Assembly: GCA_008973525.1 (NCBI GenBank) | Contig: WACJ01000358.1 | Coordinates: forward strand, 186,001-250,000 | Direction: 5' to 3' | DNA length: 64,000 bases | Source: Stenopsyche tienmushanensis | Lineage: Eukaryota > Arthropoda > Insecta > Trichoptera > Stenopsychidae | Part shown: one piece after another, positions 9,814 to 20,589 of the stretch | How the letters are laid out: every line of letters begins with the position of its first letter | How positions within the stretch are numbered: the stretch's first letter is position 1 | Program-made: the position numbers and the translations under genes | The notes under the pieces: generated by a model | Told to the model about the DNA's origin: nothing | Seen by the model: the letters and a program-made list of their open reading frames with translations, nothing else | Database searches by the model: none

Positions 9814-12800
9814 ATCTTCGATCATACTTCCTTAATATCTATGTAATCATATAATATTTAAAATATTTTTTCCGAAACTAACCAATATACAAAATAAAAT
9901 TTTAAAAAATCTAATCTTCACTTAGGTCAATATTTTGGTAAAAAAATATTTTTTTAGAGTTTTAATAAATAATAACTTAAAAATTGAAAAAACTTTTTTA
10001 TTTTAAAGATGTCTAAAATATAATATTTAAAATAATTTATTCCAGTTTTTTTTAAAATTGGCGTCATTTTCTGGTTAGCTTCAGCAAATTGAACCACTTT
10101 GGTGCTATCTTAACAAGATGGTAATAGTCTGGCAATCCCTTTTCTTCCCAAACCCAACGGCACTCAGTCGCCAGACTGTCAGACTAATAGTCCAGAAACA
10201 TGTCAGAACACTAAATTATTCACAAGTATTAGATGACCTTCAATATATGCTGCCAACTCTCAGTCTTTTAGACTAAGGGATGACAACACATCTAGAAAGT
10301 TTTATTTCTATAGTTTGTCTTATATATAAATTACACTTTCGTCCAATTTTTTTTTTCTTACATAAGTATTTTTCTTAGTATTTCTATTTCATTTATATAT
10401 TTTTTAATTTAGTCAAAATAACCTAGTTGTTTTTAAAAATATGTTTTTTTTATTTTTTATTATTTTTATGTGTTTTATTTATCTGCCAATTTTTTTTTGG
10501 GTAAACATAAAATTTGGTATTAAAAAAGATTCGTAAATCAATTGTGAAATTTCTTTCATATTAAATGTGTAAATGTAATTATTTTTATAAGAAAGTGTCT
10601 AGATGCTCTTTTGTAAATGCTTATTTGTAAAAAAAAATCTTACTGTAAAAAAATATTTAACAACATTTCGCTCAAATTAAAAGGCGAAAAAGTGGAAAAC
10701 CTAAAGAGTATATAAATAATAGCAAGGGAGCGTGAAAAAGTAGGAAGTCTAGGGAAAGTTAGTCGTGGCAGTTGGCTGGAAGCGGCGAGCAGAACTTGCC
10801 AGGATTGTGTGCTGGGGTGAAAAAGGTTTGTAGGAAGCCCGTGGGAAGGCTCTCGTGTGGTGGGTTTTGCGGTGAGCCGATTTGCGGCAACATTGAGTAA
10901 ACACGAACAATGTCTTAAGACACGAGGGCTGCTGCGCTGACCGCCCCAACGACCGACTCTTCAAGACCGCCACGAGCTTCAAAATTTATTACAATACCAA
11001 CAAACTTCATACCTAACAAGCACGGCTATTCTCCACCCTGCATACATTCGCCCGGAATCGAAAACATACCCTATAGCGGATACCGTAAATTTTGTTACAA
11101 AGTTTCTAAGCTTGCTTCGTGCCACCTTATAAAATCTATCATGATATGCAAACCCCAGAGAATCGCTTTCATCGTTCTTCATCATTGCGTTTGATCATTG
11201 TGCTAGCTACGTTTGATTATATACTATGCTTTTATAAAATTTATGACCTAGGCAAGTAATGTCTTTATCATAGCCACTCATTGATTTGCATTGCACAAAT
11301 TATCAACGGTTTCCCTTTCAACTTATTATTGCTATATTTTGTCTGTCTTAATCTCTTCTTTGTGGGGGGTTGAACCAATACTATAGCATTCATGTTGTTG
11401 GCGCTTAAAGGGCTTCTTTCTTTAATGAAGCCTTTCTATTCGTTCCTTTGACTTTTTCATCAAAACCTTGGGTCACAAAGTGCGTATTTCCTGCGTATTG
11501 ACATCAAATTAGGGTTGGGACTTGAGTTTATTATTTTCTTATAGATGATGTTATAATTCCTAATATCCTATCATATGATGAGTATTAATATACTATATTT
11601 TAGGCACAAACCAAAACTGAAAGGTTATTTCAAATTCATCAATAGAACCGCGTTTTTGTAAAAGAGATAATAATTTACATTACTAACAAAACTTCTGCCC
11701 ATTTCTTTGAACATTGTTCTAAAATTACCTTCTTTCGGACGGACGATAAATTGCATTCCCTTTTGATCGTGTTATATATTTCGTATTGGAATAATTTATA
11801 TTCCACCCAAAATCAGCAATAGTTCCATTGATAAGCGCGATTGAAATATCCAATTTAGATTTCAACACTATATTGATGACATTCACATAAATGAATTACA
11901 TCGTCCATCCAGGGATCTGCGCCTCTTTATCTGGCTGAAATATTTTTTAATTAATACATTAAAAATTTCAAGGAGAAATAATCATTTTGTCTAATTCCAT
12001 CATCATCTTGAATATTTCCATCGCGTCATTATTGAAGCATGCTCTTCAATCTGAACCAGATAAGCATACTCACCATTGACAACTTCATCAGCTCGCTAGG
12101 AATTCTCATTTTCTGCATAGTCATCCAAAGATACCTCAATCAATGCTGTCGTAATATCGGAAAAATATATGAATATGTGTTAAAAATCGATACTGTATTT
12201 CTACAATTTCTTGAATTAAATTCTTATGATTCAAATTTGATCTACAGTTGATCTGCTTGGTCTTAAACCGCATTATTACTTCTCCAAAAAATTCAAAAAA
12301 TATAATATACATTTAACAGGGATATATATGCTGATTGAATTGTTCGAATAAATTCCTTGATTCTAACTAAAATAACTTAGCAGCATTATGGTCAATTAAA
12401 TAACACAAACCATGGGACATAAATTCATGCCGACATTTGCACATTGTCCTAGTTTTATGGCCGTGGTACAATTAGTCACGAGCGTAATTGGAAACGAATT
12501 AATTCAATTCAATTTGTTAAAAACTGCAACATGCAACACAAATAGATCCCCCGTATTGGTATTTTGCGATTTTTGATTTCGACCATTAACTTTTATCTCT
12601 TGTTTTGTTTGTTTTTTTAGCTTCAAACATTCGTTTTAGTTCCACGCTCAGTGAGGCATTTATTAAGAACGCCCCGCGGGCAAAAATGCTTTTTGATATT
12701 GCATAAAATTCGCAATGCAAAACGAAGCTATAAGTGTATACAGGGCTGGGGACTCTGCGTCTGACGCCTGTAAACGCCCATCTTGCTTCTCCAAATTGTG

Positions 12801-13515
12801 ACCCTCGAGCCTTATGTGGAAACTTGTACTTCGAATTTTGGCGTTCTTGGTTAACTTTTTCAACTTTATTTTCGTGAGATTTTCTTGATGATGACACTTG
12901 GAGGGCTAAAATTAAAATCGTTTATAATTTTCTTTGGCGTCTTGCAAATGTACGAACACAATTTACTTCGTTTGGCTTCATATGGAAGGTTGAAAAAGTT
13001 TTTTTTTTATATTTGAACCAATTATTTTTTTTGAAACAAGGCAATTTGCAAAATATTAATTATTTTGTTTATCAAACCAACTTGAATAAAGCAGATGCAA
13101 TCTTAGATGATAATGATATTTCTTAATATCTCTATAACTTATATATAAATTTATAAACATAAACGACATAGGAATATGGCATTACACACCATACAAAATT
13201 AATATTTCCTAAGGGATGCTGAAATGGAATACTCCAAGAAATCAACTACTAGATCAATTAGCAAAAAGAGAAAAATCAACTAGCTTAATATAGTAATGGC
13301 TTCCTCGAGTAATTAATCTTTTCATGAACTATCTTGCATTACACACGATTTTTCCATTGAATTTTTAGGAGACCCTAAAAGTGTTTCAGCAAAAATGCTT
13401 TCAGCTTTCCACTTCACTATTTTTCGCATTCATATTTCATTTCATATGGAAAAAGTGTAAAAATGCAGCGTTTGTGTATTTTTAGGTACCACATTTTTAA
13501 ATTTCAACAACACAC
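9814..13515. other. Mixed AT-rich stretch, no gene supported
   Basis: Nothing is firmly recognised. The part at 10,090-10,280 has a run (TGCTGCCAACTCTCAGTCT) shared with 35,545-35,575 and so is probably a repeat. The part at 10,735-10,985 is noticeably richer in G and C, with an open frame on the minus strand (10,749-10,982), but no domain could be recognised. The part at 12,640-12,890 is another higher-complexity patch. These patches could be conserved non-coding sequence or old transposons. Confidence 0.4.
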
Positions 13516-13519
13516 TATA

Positions 13520-14222
13520 CAGGTTATTTTGCCCATGGATCAACATTTTTTTTTTTGAGATTAAGGAGGGTATTATGTTACGTTTCACACATAAGCTCTA
13601 TGTCCAAAATGTCAGGATTGTCGAAATATATTTTTTTCAATATTTTGAAAATATATCCAAAATTTCATCTTTAAATCATCATAACTTTTTAATCTGTGGT
13701 CATTATAGCACGAAATAACTAAGTTTTTGTATTTTCCAATGTATTTTAATCTAAACAAAATAACCTTGCCCGGGCACGTGCCCTATTTCGTAACTCATAC
13801 GGTCTCCAGATCTGACACCATTGGATTTCTTTGTCCGAGGATATGTACTATTTTGTGTCTTGCATGGTCTCCAGATCTGATACCATTGGATATCTTTGTC
13901 TGGGGACGTGCTCGCACAGACTAGGGATGTGCCCTATTCCGTAACTCATGCGGTCTCCAGATCTGACACCATTGGATTTCTTTGTCTGGGGACGTGCACT
14001 ATTTTGCGCCTTGCATGGCTCCAGATCCGTGGCTCGCAAGGAACAAGACAACTTCAGTTGAAACAACGAAAAGGTGTTGCTCGTACATACGAAGCAGAGG
14101 TTGCCAATTTGAACAAATTTTGTAAAAAAGGTATATAAAAACATCCTAAGCATTAAAAGTATTTTCTTAACCCTGACCCTGGCAAACTGGTACCTCTTCA
14201 AGCTTAATACTAAACCTACCAC
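13520..14222 (+). mobile_element. mariner derivative 1 with amplified transposase segment
   Basis: The element starts after TATA with CAGGTTATTTTGCCCATGG, a mariner-like terminus. The next 220 bp (CGTTTCACACATAAG..., ...ATAGCACGAAATAACTAAG) are shared with 45,656-45,890 and with both ends of the element at 51,721-52,530, so they belong to a long terminal region. After it comes the amplified transposase segment (13,771-14,030), here in plus orientation, then a run including CCAATTTGAACAAATTTTGT and CTTAACCCTGACC that is also found inverted in the other two elements. No full-length transposase frame remains and the right terminus is not found. Confidence 0.7.
13771..14030 (+). repeat. Tandem copies of a mariner transposase PDL-motif segment
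   Basis: Four imperfect units of about 65-85 bp each carry the core TCTCCAGATCTGACACCATT and GGATTTCTTTGTCTGGGG (the fourth unit is broken after the first half). Read in the right frame, a unit encodes SPDLIPLDIFVWG or SPDLTPLDFFVWG, the block around the third catalytic residue region of Tc1/mariner transposases (family knowledge). Alternate units have different leaders (CCCTATTTCGTAACTCATAC versus TACTATTTTGTGTCTTGCAT), which suggests duplication of a two-unit block. A single unit occurs at 46.2 kb and three at 52.2 kb, inverted. Confidence 0.75.
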
Positions 14223-15990
14223 GACGGGTCAAATTACCCATTTGTCAGAATTTCTTGAAAAAAATATCATCACATTGCTATTTGCCTTTACTATTTTTAT
14301 TAAAAAATATATTGATTACATTTTTCAATATTTACTCTTCTCTTGTTATTTTTTTACCAAGAAATTTATGTAATCTGCCCTAATTACTGCAAAGGGTCAA
14401 TATGACCCTGTTTTTGTGATATCATGAAAATTTGTAGCAGAAAACGTCAACAAATTCGAGTTCGGATTTTCATGTGCAAATGCAAAAAATGTGCCAAAAA
14501 GGTTTTTGCAAAGAAAAACAAAACTACAAAAATCTGTTTCAGATGCAAAAAATATGTGTGTGAAAAATGTGCCTTCGATGACCAAAAATGAATAAAGTTA
14601 AAATATTATTTTTTATTTTCTAAATCTTGGCAGTTTCCAATTTTTTTCGGTTTTGCAAATTTAGGATTGAATTGAATAATAGTTAATTTTTCTCTTGTTT
14701 CGTTTTGTTTAAAGAATTTAAAAGTTAACATTTCTCATTAATTTGCAAATGTTGTGTGAATTTAGAAGCTCAGAAGTAATTTTCTTTAAACCAATTGCAT
14801 AAAATAATGATTGATAATAAAAAAAATATATTTAGAAAACTTTGATATTTAGTATATAGGACTTAAATGTGAAACATAGCAAAAGACTCCTCTAACCTCA
14901 AAAAAAAAAAATTGTCGGTCCATGTGCAAAGCACCCTGTATTTTTTAATTGTTGAAATAGTCCCAAATATTTTGATAAAATATTTCCAATCATCATTTGA
15001 TTTTGTAAATTTAAAGCGGAAATATCTATGCAATATTTGTAACAAATAAAATTTTAAATGTTTATTGATGCAAGCTGTTATAAGTCATTAATGAGTCTGC
15101 GAGTATTAATTCTACACGAGGCAAAAATTCGGCTGAAAAATCAATATGTGAAAAGATTTGATTGGGCGAAGGAATGTCGTCTGGAATAGTTTTAGACGGG
15201 GTATAGGTTTTAGTGGAGGGAGACGGTGAGGATGTCGGAAGCTTTCTGGTAATTGGACGTGGAAGTAAGCCCAACCACCTCTTCCTCTGACGTGGAGGCT
15301 GCTTCAGTAACGAGCTTGCTAGTTAGCGTCACTTATTCGGGTTGTCGACCCGAAGAGACGTGACAGCAGACTGACAAATGGTTTTGCTGATCGATATGCC
15401 TATTTTGAATAATAACGAAATTGTAAGCGCAGGTGGAGTCATAAAGATATCAACCTATATCTGAGCGAACCTAATACAAAACCCGCACAGCCTGCTGCTA
15501 CATCCCGTTCTTCCCGAAAAAATACGAGACCCTATTTTATTATAGCGCGCGTGCCTCTATCAATCCTCCAGAGCAGTGACTTACAAACGTTATACTGTTG
15601 GCACACCGCTGGCCTACAAATAATCCTACATACACTTGTTACAGTCTCCACGTCCACAGTGACGTTTGTACCATCCAATTAAAAATGTTTCAACGAGCTT
15701 TCTCCACTTTAATCAACATTTTTATACAGAAAAATTCATACCAAAATATACTGATCATTTTTATAGGTGATAAAATGATTAAGAAATTAATAAGAAATTT
15801 AAGCCATAATCGATTTTGTTATTCCAAATATATCCCAATATTCATCGACTAGATACATAAGCATAGTATTTTTATATCAGAAATATTAGGTATGTATTCA
15901 TAGATGTCGTCTGCAGGCGGCGAGTGGTTAAAAGCTAAAACGCAAGCTTACAAAAGCCCACAAAAGATGTGTTAATATTTAAAATATCAA
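14223..15990. other. No gene supported; hairpin and GC-richer patch at 15.1-15.6 kb
   Basis: The first 850 bases are AT-rich and featureless. The part at 15,062-15,590 is of higher complexity. A minus-strand frame (15,274-15,062) contains TSSPSPSTKTYTPSKTIPDD and stops; I do not recognise it. Near it lies an inverted repeat TTCGGGT...ACCCGAA (15,336-15,342 and 15,348-15,354). At 15,574 the sequence CAGTGACTTACAAACGTT looks like a hAT terminus, but no matching second end was found. Confidence 0.35.
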
Positions 15991-15992
15991 TA

Positions 15993-16887
15993 CAATCGAA
16001 CTTTTTTTTGTGCGACTTTTTTTGTGCTATTTCGAAGTTATGCGGTTTTTCAAAGCATTTTTTTTTGTGCTTTTTAATTTCAATAAGAGTACGAATTTTG
16101 GATAAAATAGAAAATAAATCATCAGCACTAACCGAAATTTGGAAAAAAATTATAATTTGGGATTGTGTAAATCATATTGCATCTACTATCGCTGAATATA
16201 CGACCACGCCATTTATTCTAGCTTAGATTTTTGAAAAAAATGATTTCGTTTTTTTTTGCATTTTTTCAATGTTTTGATGTTTAAAAATACATCCTCCAAA
16301 GGAATTTCCAACTACTTATAGAGTTATAGCTATTTTATAAATTATAAAATCTTTTAACGTGTTTTTCTCGAAACTACTTTTTTCAATACGGTTGACATCA
16401 TATCTCAAGTTTTAATTAATTAATTTACTTCAAACTGATTGCAAATCTCTTCTATATAACCCTCTATTACTCTTGCCAGATTTACGTCAAAATTTATTTT
16501 TTAACTATTTAAAAAAAATTTTAACTGTGACAAAATAAGACCAAAAAACGACAGCCGCCATTTTGTGATATCGACTATAATGACATTGACATCAATGATG
16601 CAAGACGTCCTTTAAATCTTACCAAAAATGCTATTTTTAATTGCCTTATTGTTTTCCTAGTTTTTTGATATTTTTTGTGCGATTTTGGATATATTTTATA
16701 TAGCTATTTCAAAGTTATGCGGTTTTTAAAATCCATGGAATGCATCTTCACTTTTTCTATATAAGTCATAGCATTTTTTGTGCGATTTCTTTTTGTGCGA
16801 TTTCTTTTTGTGCGATTTCTTTTTGTGCGATTTCTTTTTGTGCGGTTTTCCGCAGAACGCATCTACCGCACAAAAAAGGTTTAAGTG
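15993..16887. mobile_element. pogo/Tigger-like non-autonomous element, TA target site
   Basis: The right end TTTTTTGGTTTAAGTG-like run (inverted: CACTTAAACCTTTTTTGTGC) pairs with a left end CAATCGAACTTTTTTTTGTG that has diverged. The element is flanked by TA on both sides (15,991-15,992 and 16,888-16,889). Subterminal TATGCGGTTTTT motifs occur inside each end. A second copy of the family, in the same orientation, lies at 31,464-32,292, and internal blocks match. No transposase frame was seen. Placement in the pogo/Tigger group rests on TIR style and TA site and is an inference. Confidence 0.75.
16779..16849 (+). repeat. 15-bp tandem repeat made from the element's own terminal motif
   Basis: Four full units of TGTGCGATTTCTTTT (starting at 16,779, 16,794, 16,809 and 16,824) are followed by a partial unit TGTGCGG at 16,839. 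The same place in the copy at 32.2 kb has only one unit. The unit contains the GTGCGATTT motif that is also found at the element's other terminus, so the terminal motif has been locally amplified. Confidence 0.9.
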
Positions 16888-16889
16888 TA

Positions 16890-19185
16890 TTTAGAATAAA
16901 TTAGAAATAAATACTGAGAACGATATTATTTAAAATCACGATGATAATAATACTTCAATTCTACTTACGATAAACGTCATCTTTAATTAAAAAATAACAT
17001 TCAATGATGCTTTTCCTTAAAATATTTTTTTTGTAATTTCTATTGCTTGTTAAAGTGAAGCTTCAATTTAAAATACGTCCAAACAGTTTTAAAACTTGAA
17101 CTATACTCAAATATTTTTATTTAAAAAGTAATCAACATATTTAAATATTTAATATTAAAATACTTATCTTTTAAATGTCACTTTTTTAATCCATATTGAC
17201 AATCATTTGGAAAATGATTATTATCTATGTTTTTAAAGATTTTCATTAATATTTATACTAAAAATACTGAGCTTTTAGAGATACTATTTGCAAATAAATA
17301 TCAGTTGGATGACGTTCACTTCTTAAACATAGTTGTAGTAAAATATTTATTTTATTAAATTAATATAATTTTTTTAAAAAAAACTATGTATGGAAAATTG
17401 AAGATCAAAAAATATATTTTAAAAAATACCTCCGTGAATATGTCCAAAATAAAAAATAGGGTTATTCATTAATTTTGTAATAATAATGTGCTGATTTACA
17501 TGGATGTTACTTATCAGATTTCGAGCTAAAATTCATTTTTCCACCATATTTTTTCACCCCTCCGATAATTTATTTGGCTCCCGCTTGATAGATTCTATTT
17601 ATTTTATTATTACCACTTTTATTGCGCTAGTGAACAAATATAGTAATCTTCGGGGGGTGAAAAGAAAGCCTCAGATGTGGATAAACAAGGGCGCAGCTGC
17701 CGTTTTTTCTTCCATTCGCCCAGGATCTAAGACGTATTCGCAACATTTGGCTTTATAATCTTCACCGTATTTATATTCATATATTCTAGTTTCTTTATTA
17801 CATCCTGATACATTTCGACGAAGTGTGCGAAACGTACCTTTTTTGCTCCCAGAAGTTGGCTTGTTGACAAGGAAACGTTAGAGGAAAAATATTGTCGTAG
17901 TAAATCACGGAGCGGAAATCCTTAACCGACTCATCACTTCCGTCCTATAAGACCGAAGTATCCTTGCCCAAAATCTAAATACTCACAAAAGCCTACCATA
18001 CCTGAAGAAATCAGGATTTAGACCTACCCACATTAATAATAATCTGTAAGGCTTTGCCGCAAAATGTTCACTTCAAGCGCATCTGCAGTGAAAATCTTTT
18101 ATTTTTTAAAGTGGAAGACTAATATATCAAAATTCAAGTCATCATCAATTTAAAACATTAACTTTAACAACATTTTTTTCAGTCAATTATAGTATTGTAG
18201 TAATGTCAATAATTTACTTCGTTAGAGAACCTCATCAATAACAAAATACAATCCAAAGCTAAGAATGATGACAAAATATTGGAAACAACTAAATAATAAT
18301 CAATAAATTGACCTTTTTTTCAAGTCAGGTAAACTTACAGCCTCCATTATTTATCAAGCATACTAAGACTACCAAACCCTGGCAGGATTCATTGAAACTT
18401 GTCAATATATAAGAGTCATGTCCCGTTTTACGATGCTTACTATAAAAGTCCTTTATCTCTTTCAAAGTGCTCTCCAAAAGAAATTAGCTTTTTGATATAT
18501 TTGAATTGTATGTGTCAAAAGATGGTTTATCTCGCGCCTTGAAAATTTCGGCCGTACGAATTTCGCAAGTGCCTTAATTTTTAATAAGAATCGCGTTTTT
18601 GGAGTGTATTTTCGGCGCTGCAAAAATATTTACAAATCAATTTTTAACACAAGCCAAAATTTCAGCCGGACATTAAATATTCATAAAAATTTTCAGCTAT
18701 AAATTGATTTAAAAATTCATTGAGTGCTTCATTTCGCAGAAAGCGCAAAATTGAATTTGTGTTCAGCGGGCTACGCGTATGGACAAAATTAAACATGGGG
18801 TAAATTTTTCGAAATAATTAATTCCCTGCATATGGGCTTTTAAATATCAAATCAAATGTATGGGAAAATAAAATAAACAACTCTAATTTATATTATTATT
18901 AGGCCTAATATTGTTACAGGTTTTTTTTTACAACTTTTTACCAATGATTTCAAGGGGGGAAAATTTTACTTTTAATAAAAAAGGTTTAACTTTAAATAAA
19001 AAAAACTTTATGAATATCCGATTCAACATAATTCATAAAAGCACAATTTTATAATGTATTTACCCTAAATGAAAAAAACATAAGGTGTTTGTTTAATAAG
19101 TTGGATTCTAATTCTGGTAAAAGCAAATATAAGTGGTCAAAGATCGTCCTTGTTGAGTGAATGGCACAAACCAAAGATTTCCACT
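16890..19185. other. No host gene supported; possible LINE trace at 17.9-18.05 kb
   Basis: The stretch is mostly AT-rich. Around 17,930-18,060 the plus strand can be read, with frame changes, as HFRPIRPKY and then PYLKKSGFRPTHINNNL. This vaguely recalls the RPISLL and QFGFRxxHST motifs of LINE reverse transcriptases, but the evidence is weak. The part at 18,480-18,830 is a higher-complexity patch with many TTTCGGC/GCGC-type words but no open frame of interest. Confidence 0.3.
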
Positions 19186-19810
19186 TACTTTTTTGTATGA
19201 ATTCATATTGGGGCATAACGCAGTTGAAACAAGTAAAAATATGAACAAAGCTTTTAAAGAATTTGGATCGATTTGTAAAAAAACAACTAAAATGTGATAC
19301 AAAAAATTTCGTTTCAACCGAATAACCATTTAAGCCTCAGGGAAGACCCAAATCGTCATTAGTGATAAAGATTTAAAAGCCATTACGGAAGCTAATCCAC
19401 ATGCAACAGTTTGAACACTTGCTTGTAAATTAGTATTGCGTATATTTCTCGTCATTTTGTTTCAATAGGAAGGGTTAAAAATCTGGATAAATGGGTGCTG
19501 CACGAGCTGTTGGAAGCCCAAAAATAGATGAGCTTGGAGATGCGTTCTTCGATGATAATATCTGGTAGTGGTTGAATGCCTATGAATCCCCAGGATACTC
19601 GCCAAAGCTTTCAATGTTTATTGTATGGTGGATAAGAAAGGTCATAAGGCATTATTCTTTCTCAGCACCAAGAAAAGCCATTACAGCTAAATTGTATTGT
19701 CGTAAAATCTAAAATATGCACAGGAATCTAAATATTAAGCAGTCAATTCTAATAAATAAGCACTGTTCCAAGACAACGCTCAGTCGCATACATCTCGAAT
19801 AGCATTTTTT
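19186..19810 (+). pseudogene. Dead mariner transposase gene
   Basis: With several frame changes the plus strand reads YEFILGHNAVETSKNMNKAF (helix-turn-helix start of mariner transposases), YKKFRFN, then KDLKAITEANPHATV, VKNLDKWVLHELLEAQK, WLNAYESPGYSPK, VWWIRKVIRHYSF, and KAITAKLYCR followed by INKHCSKTTLSRIHLE. The order and motifs follow the irritans/SETMAR-like mariner family. The catalytic stretch that normally holds the first Asp (V-T-C/G-D-E-K-W) is deleted between WVLHEL and WLNA, and the DNARPH block is replaced by HCSKTT. Many stops show that it is not functional. No clear terminal repeats were identified. Confidence 0.8.
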
Positions 19811-19989
19811 TGTTGTAACATTTTAAATTACAAGATTTTACCACACCTACCGTATATATCAGCTTTTTCACCACTTGGGGTAATTTTTAAAGACTAAAAA
19901 TTTCTGAAGCTGAGACGAGGTAATTCAATGTTTAAATGAATTTATTGGTTCGGAAAGTGTGGACTTTTATAAAAGTATGACGTTTATAA

Positions 19990-20560
19990 AGATACCTCAC
20001 CAGTACGATGAACGATGGCTACAAAATCGAGACATTCCCGCAGAGATCTGAACGCTTGAAAACAGTGGCGTAACTACTGATTGGCGAGCATAGACGACGC
20101 TTAGGGGCAGTAACTGTCTAATCCATGTATAAATATATACAGTACATATCAAATTGTAACATTAACCTTTCCCTACCGGTGATGTATTTACTACACCTCG
20201 AATCTTATAATGGGAATATCGATATGAAATATAATAGATACGGGGTTCAAAATTTTTGTATTCCTCCGTAATACAATTACGAATCACATCAAAGTATTGT
20301 GGTATATAAGTATTCATCTGCAGCGACGGAAATAAATAATTTGTCGGGAAATCGGGAGTTTTGCGAGTTTTAGTTAAACGAAAATGGGGGCTCTTTTTAT
20401 TTTATCTATTTACATATCTGATGATGATACCTCCAACGTGTGTGGAGGCTGAGCGTGCATTTTCAGCAGCAAGTTGCCTGACTTCCAAAATCAGATCAAG
20501 ACTAAATAACGAAACGCTCGATGTCGAAAGTCCAATTAAGAAAATTTGATGCATTCGGTT
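19990..20560 (+). mobile_element. hAT relic, 3' part
   Basis: This ~570-bp stretch is repeated, inverted, at 49.33-49.87 kb and in part at 37,627-37,930. Shared landmarks are CAGTGGCGTAACT (20,066), TTAACCTTTCCCTACCGGTG (20,162), CGAATCACATCAAAGTATTG, and GGGAAATCGGGAGTTTTGCG just before the transposase tail at 20,361-20,549. The inserted piece at about 20,162-20,330 begins TTAACC and resembles the TTAA-type MITE at 57,772-57,953, so an older MITE probably sits inside the hAT lineage. Confidence 0.65.
20361..20549 (+). pseudogene. hAT transposase C-terminal dimerisation segment
   Basis: The frame contains PPTCVEAERAFSAASCL followed by KIRSRLNNETLDV. This is the highly characteristic end of hAT transposases (consensus P-x-T-S-x-x-x-E-R-x-F-S, then K-x-R-S-R-L), known as the dimerisation (hATC) region. 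The upstream part of the domain is replaced by non-coding sequence and the start of this frame is not natural. A related inverted copy at 49,330-49,510 reads SNECAFSAAGCMTTKIRSRL. It is a dead fragment. Confidence 0.85.
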
Positions 20561-20589
20561 AGGACCCAGAATATTTTTCTTCAACAATG

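Noticed and set aside
10749..10982. 77-residue minus-strand gene
   Set aside because: GC-richer patch but no recognisable motif; it may be part of a repeat. Kept only as a stretch comment.
12586..12897. 103-residue minus-strand gene
   Set aside because: Overlapping frames on the same strand, low similarity to anything, and no splice support.
13771..14030. CRISPR-like array
   Set aside because: Units are contiguous copies of transposase coding sequence with no regular unique spacers, in an insect-type nuclear genome.
16779..16849. CRISPR or binding-site array
   Set aside because: Simple 15-bp tandem repeat within a transposon end, without spacers.
17930..18060. LINE reverse transcriptase gene
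   Set aside because: Only two weak motif-like runs needing frame changes; noted as a trace, not annotated as a pseudogene.
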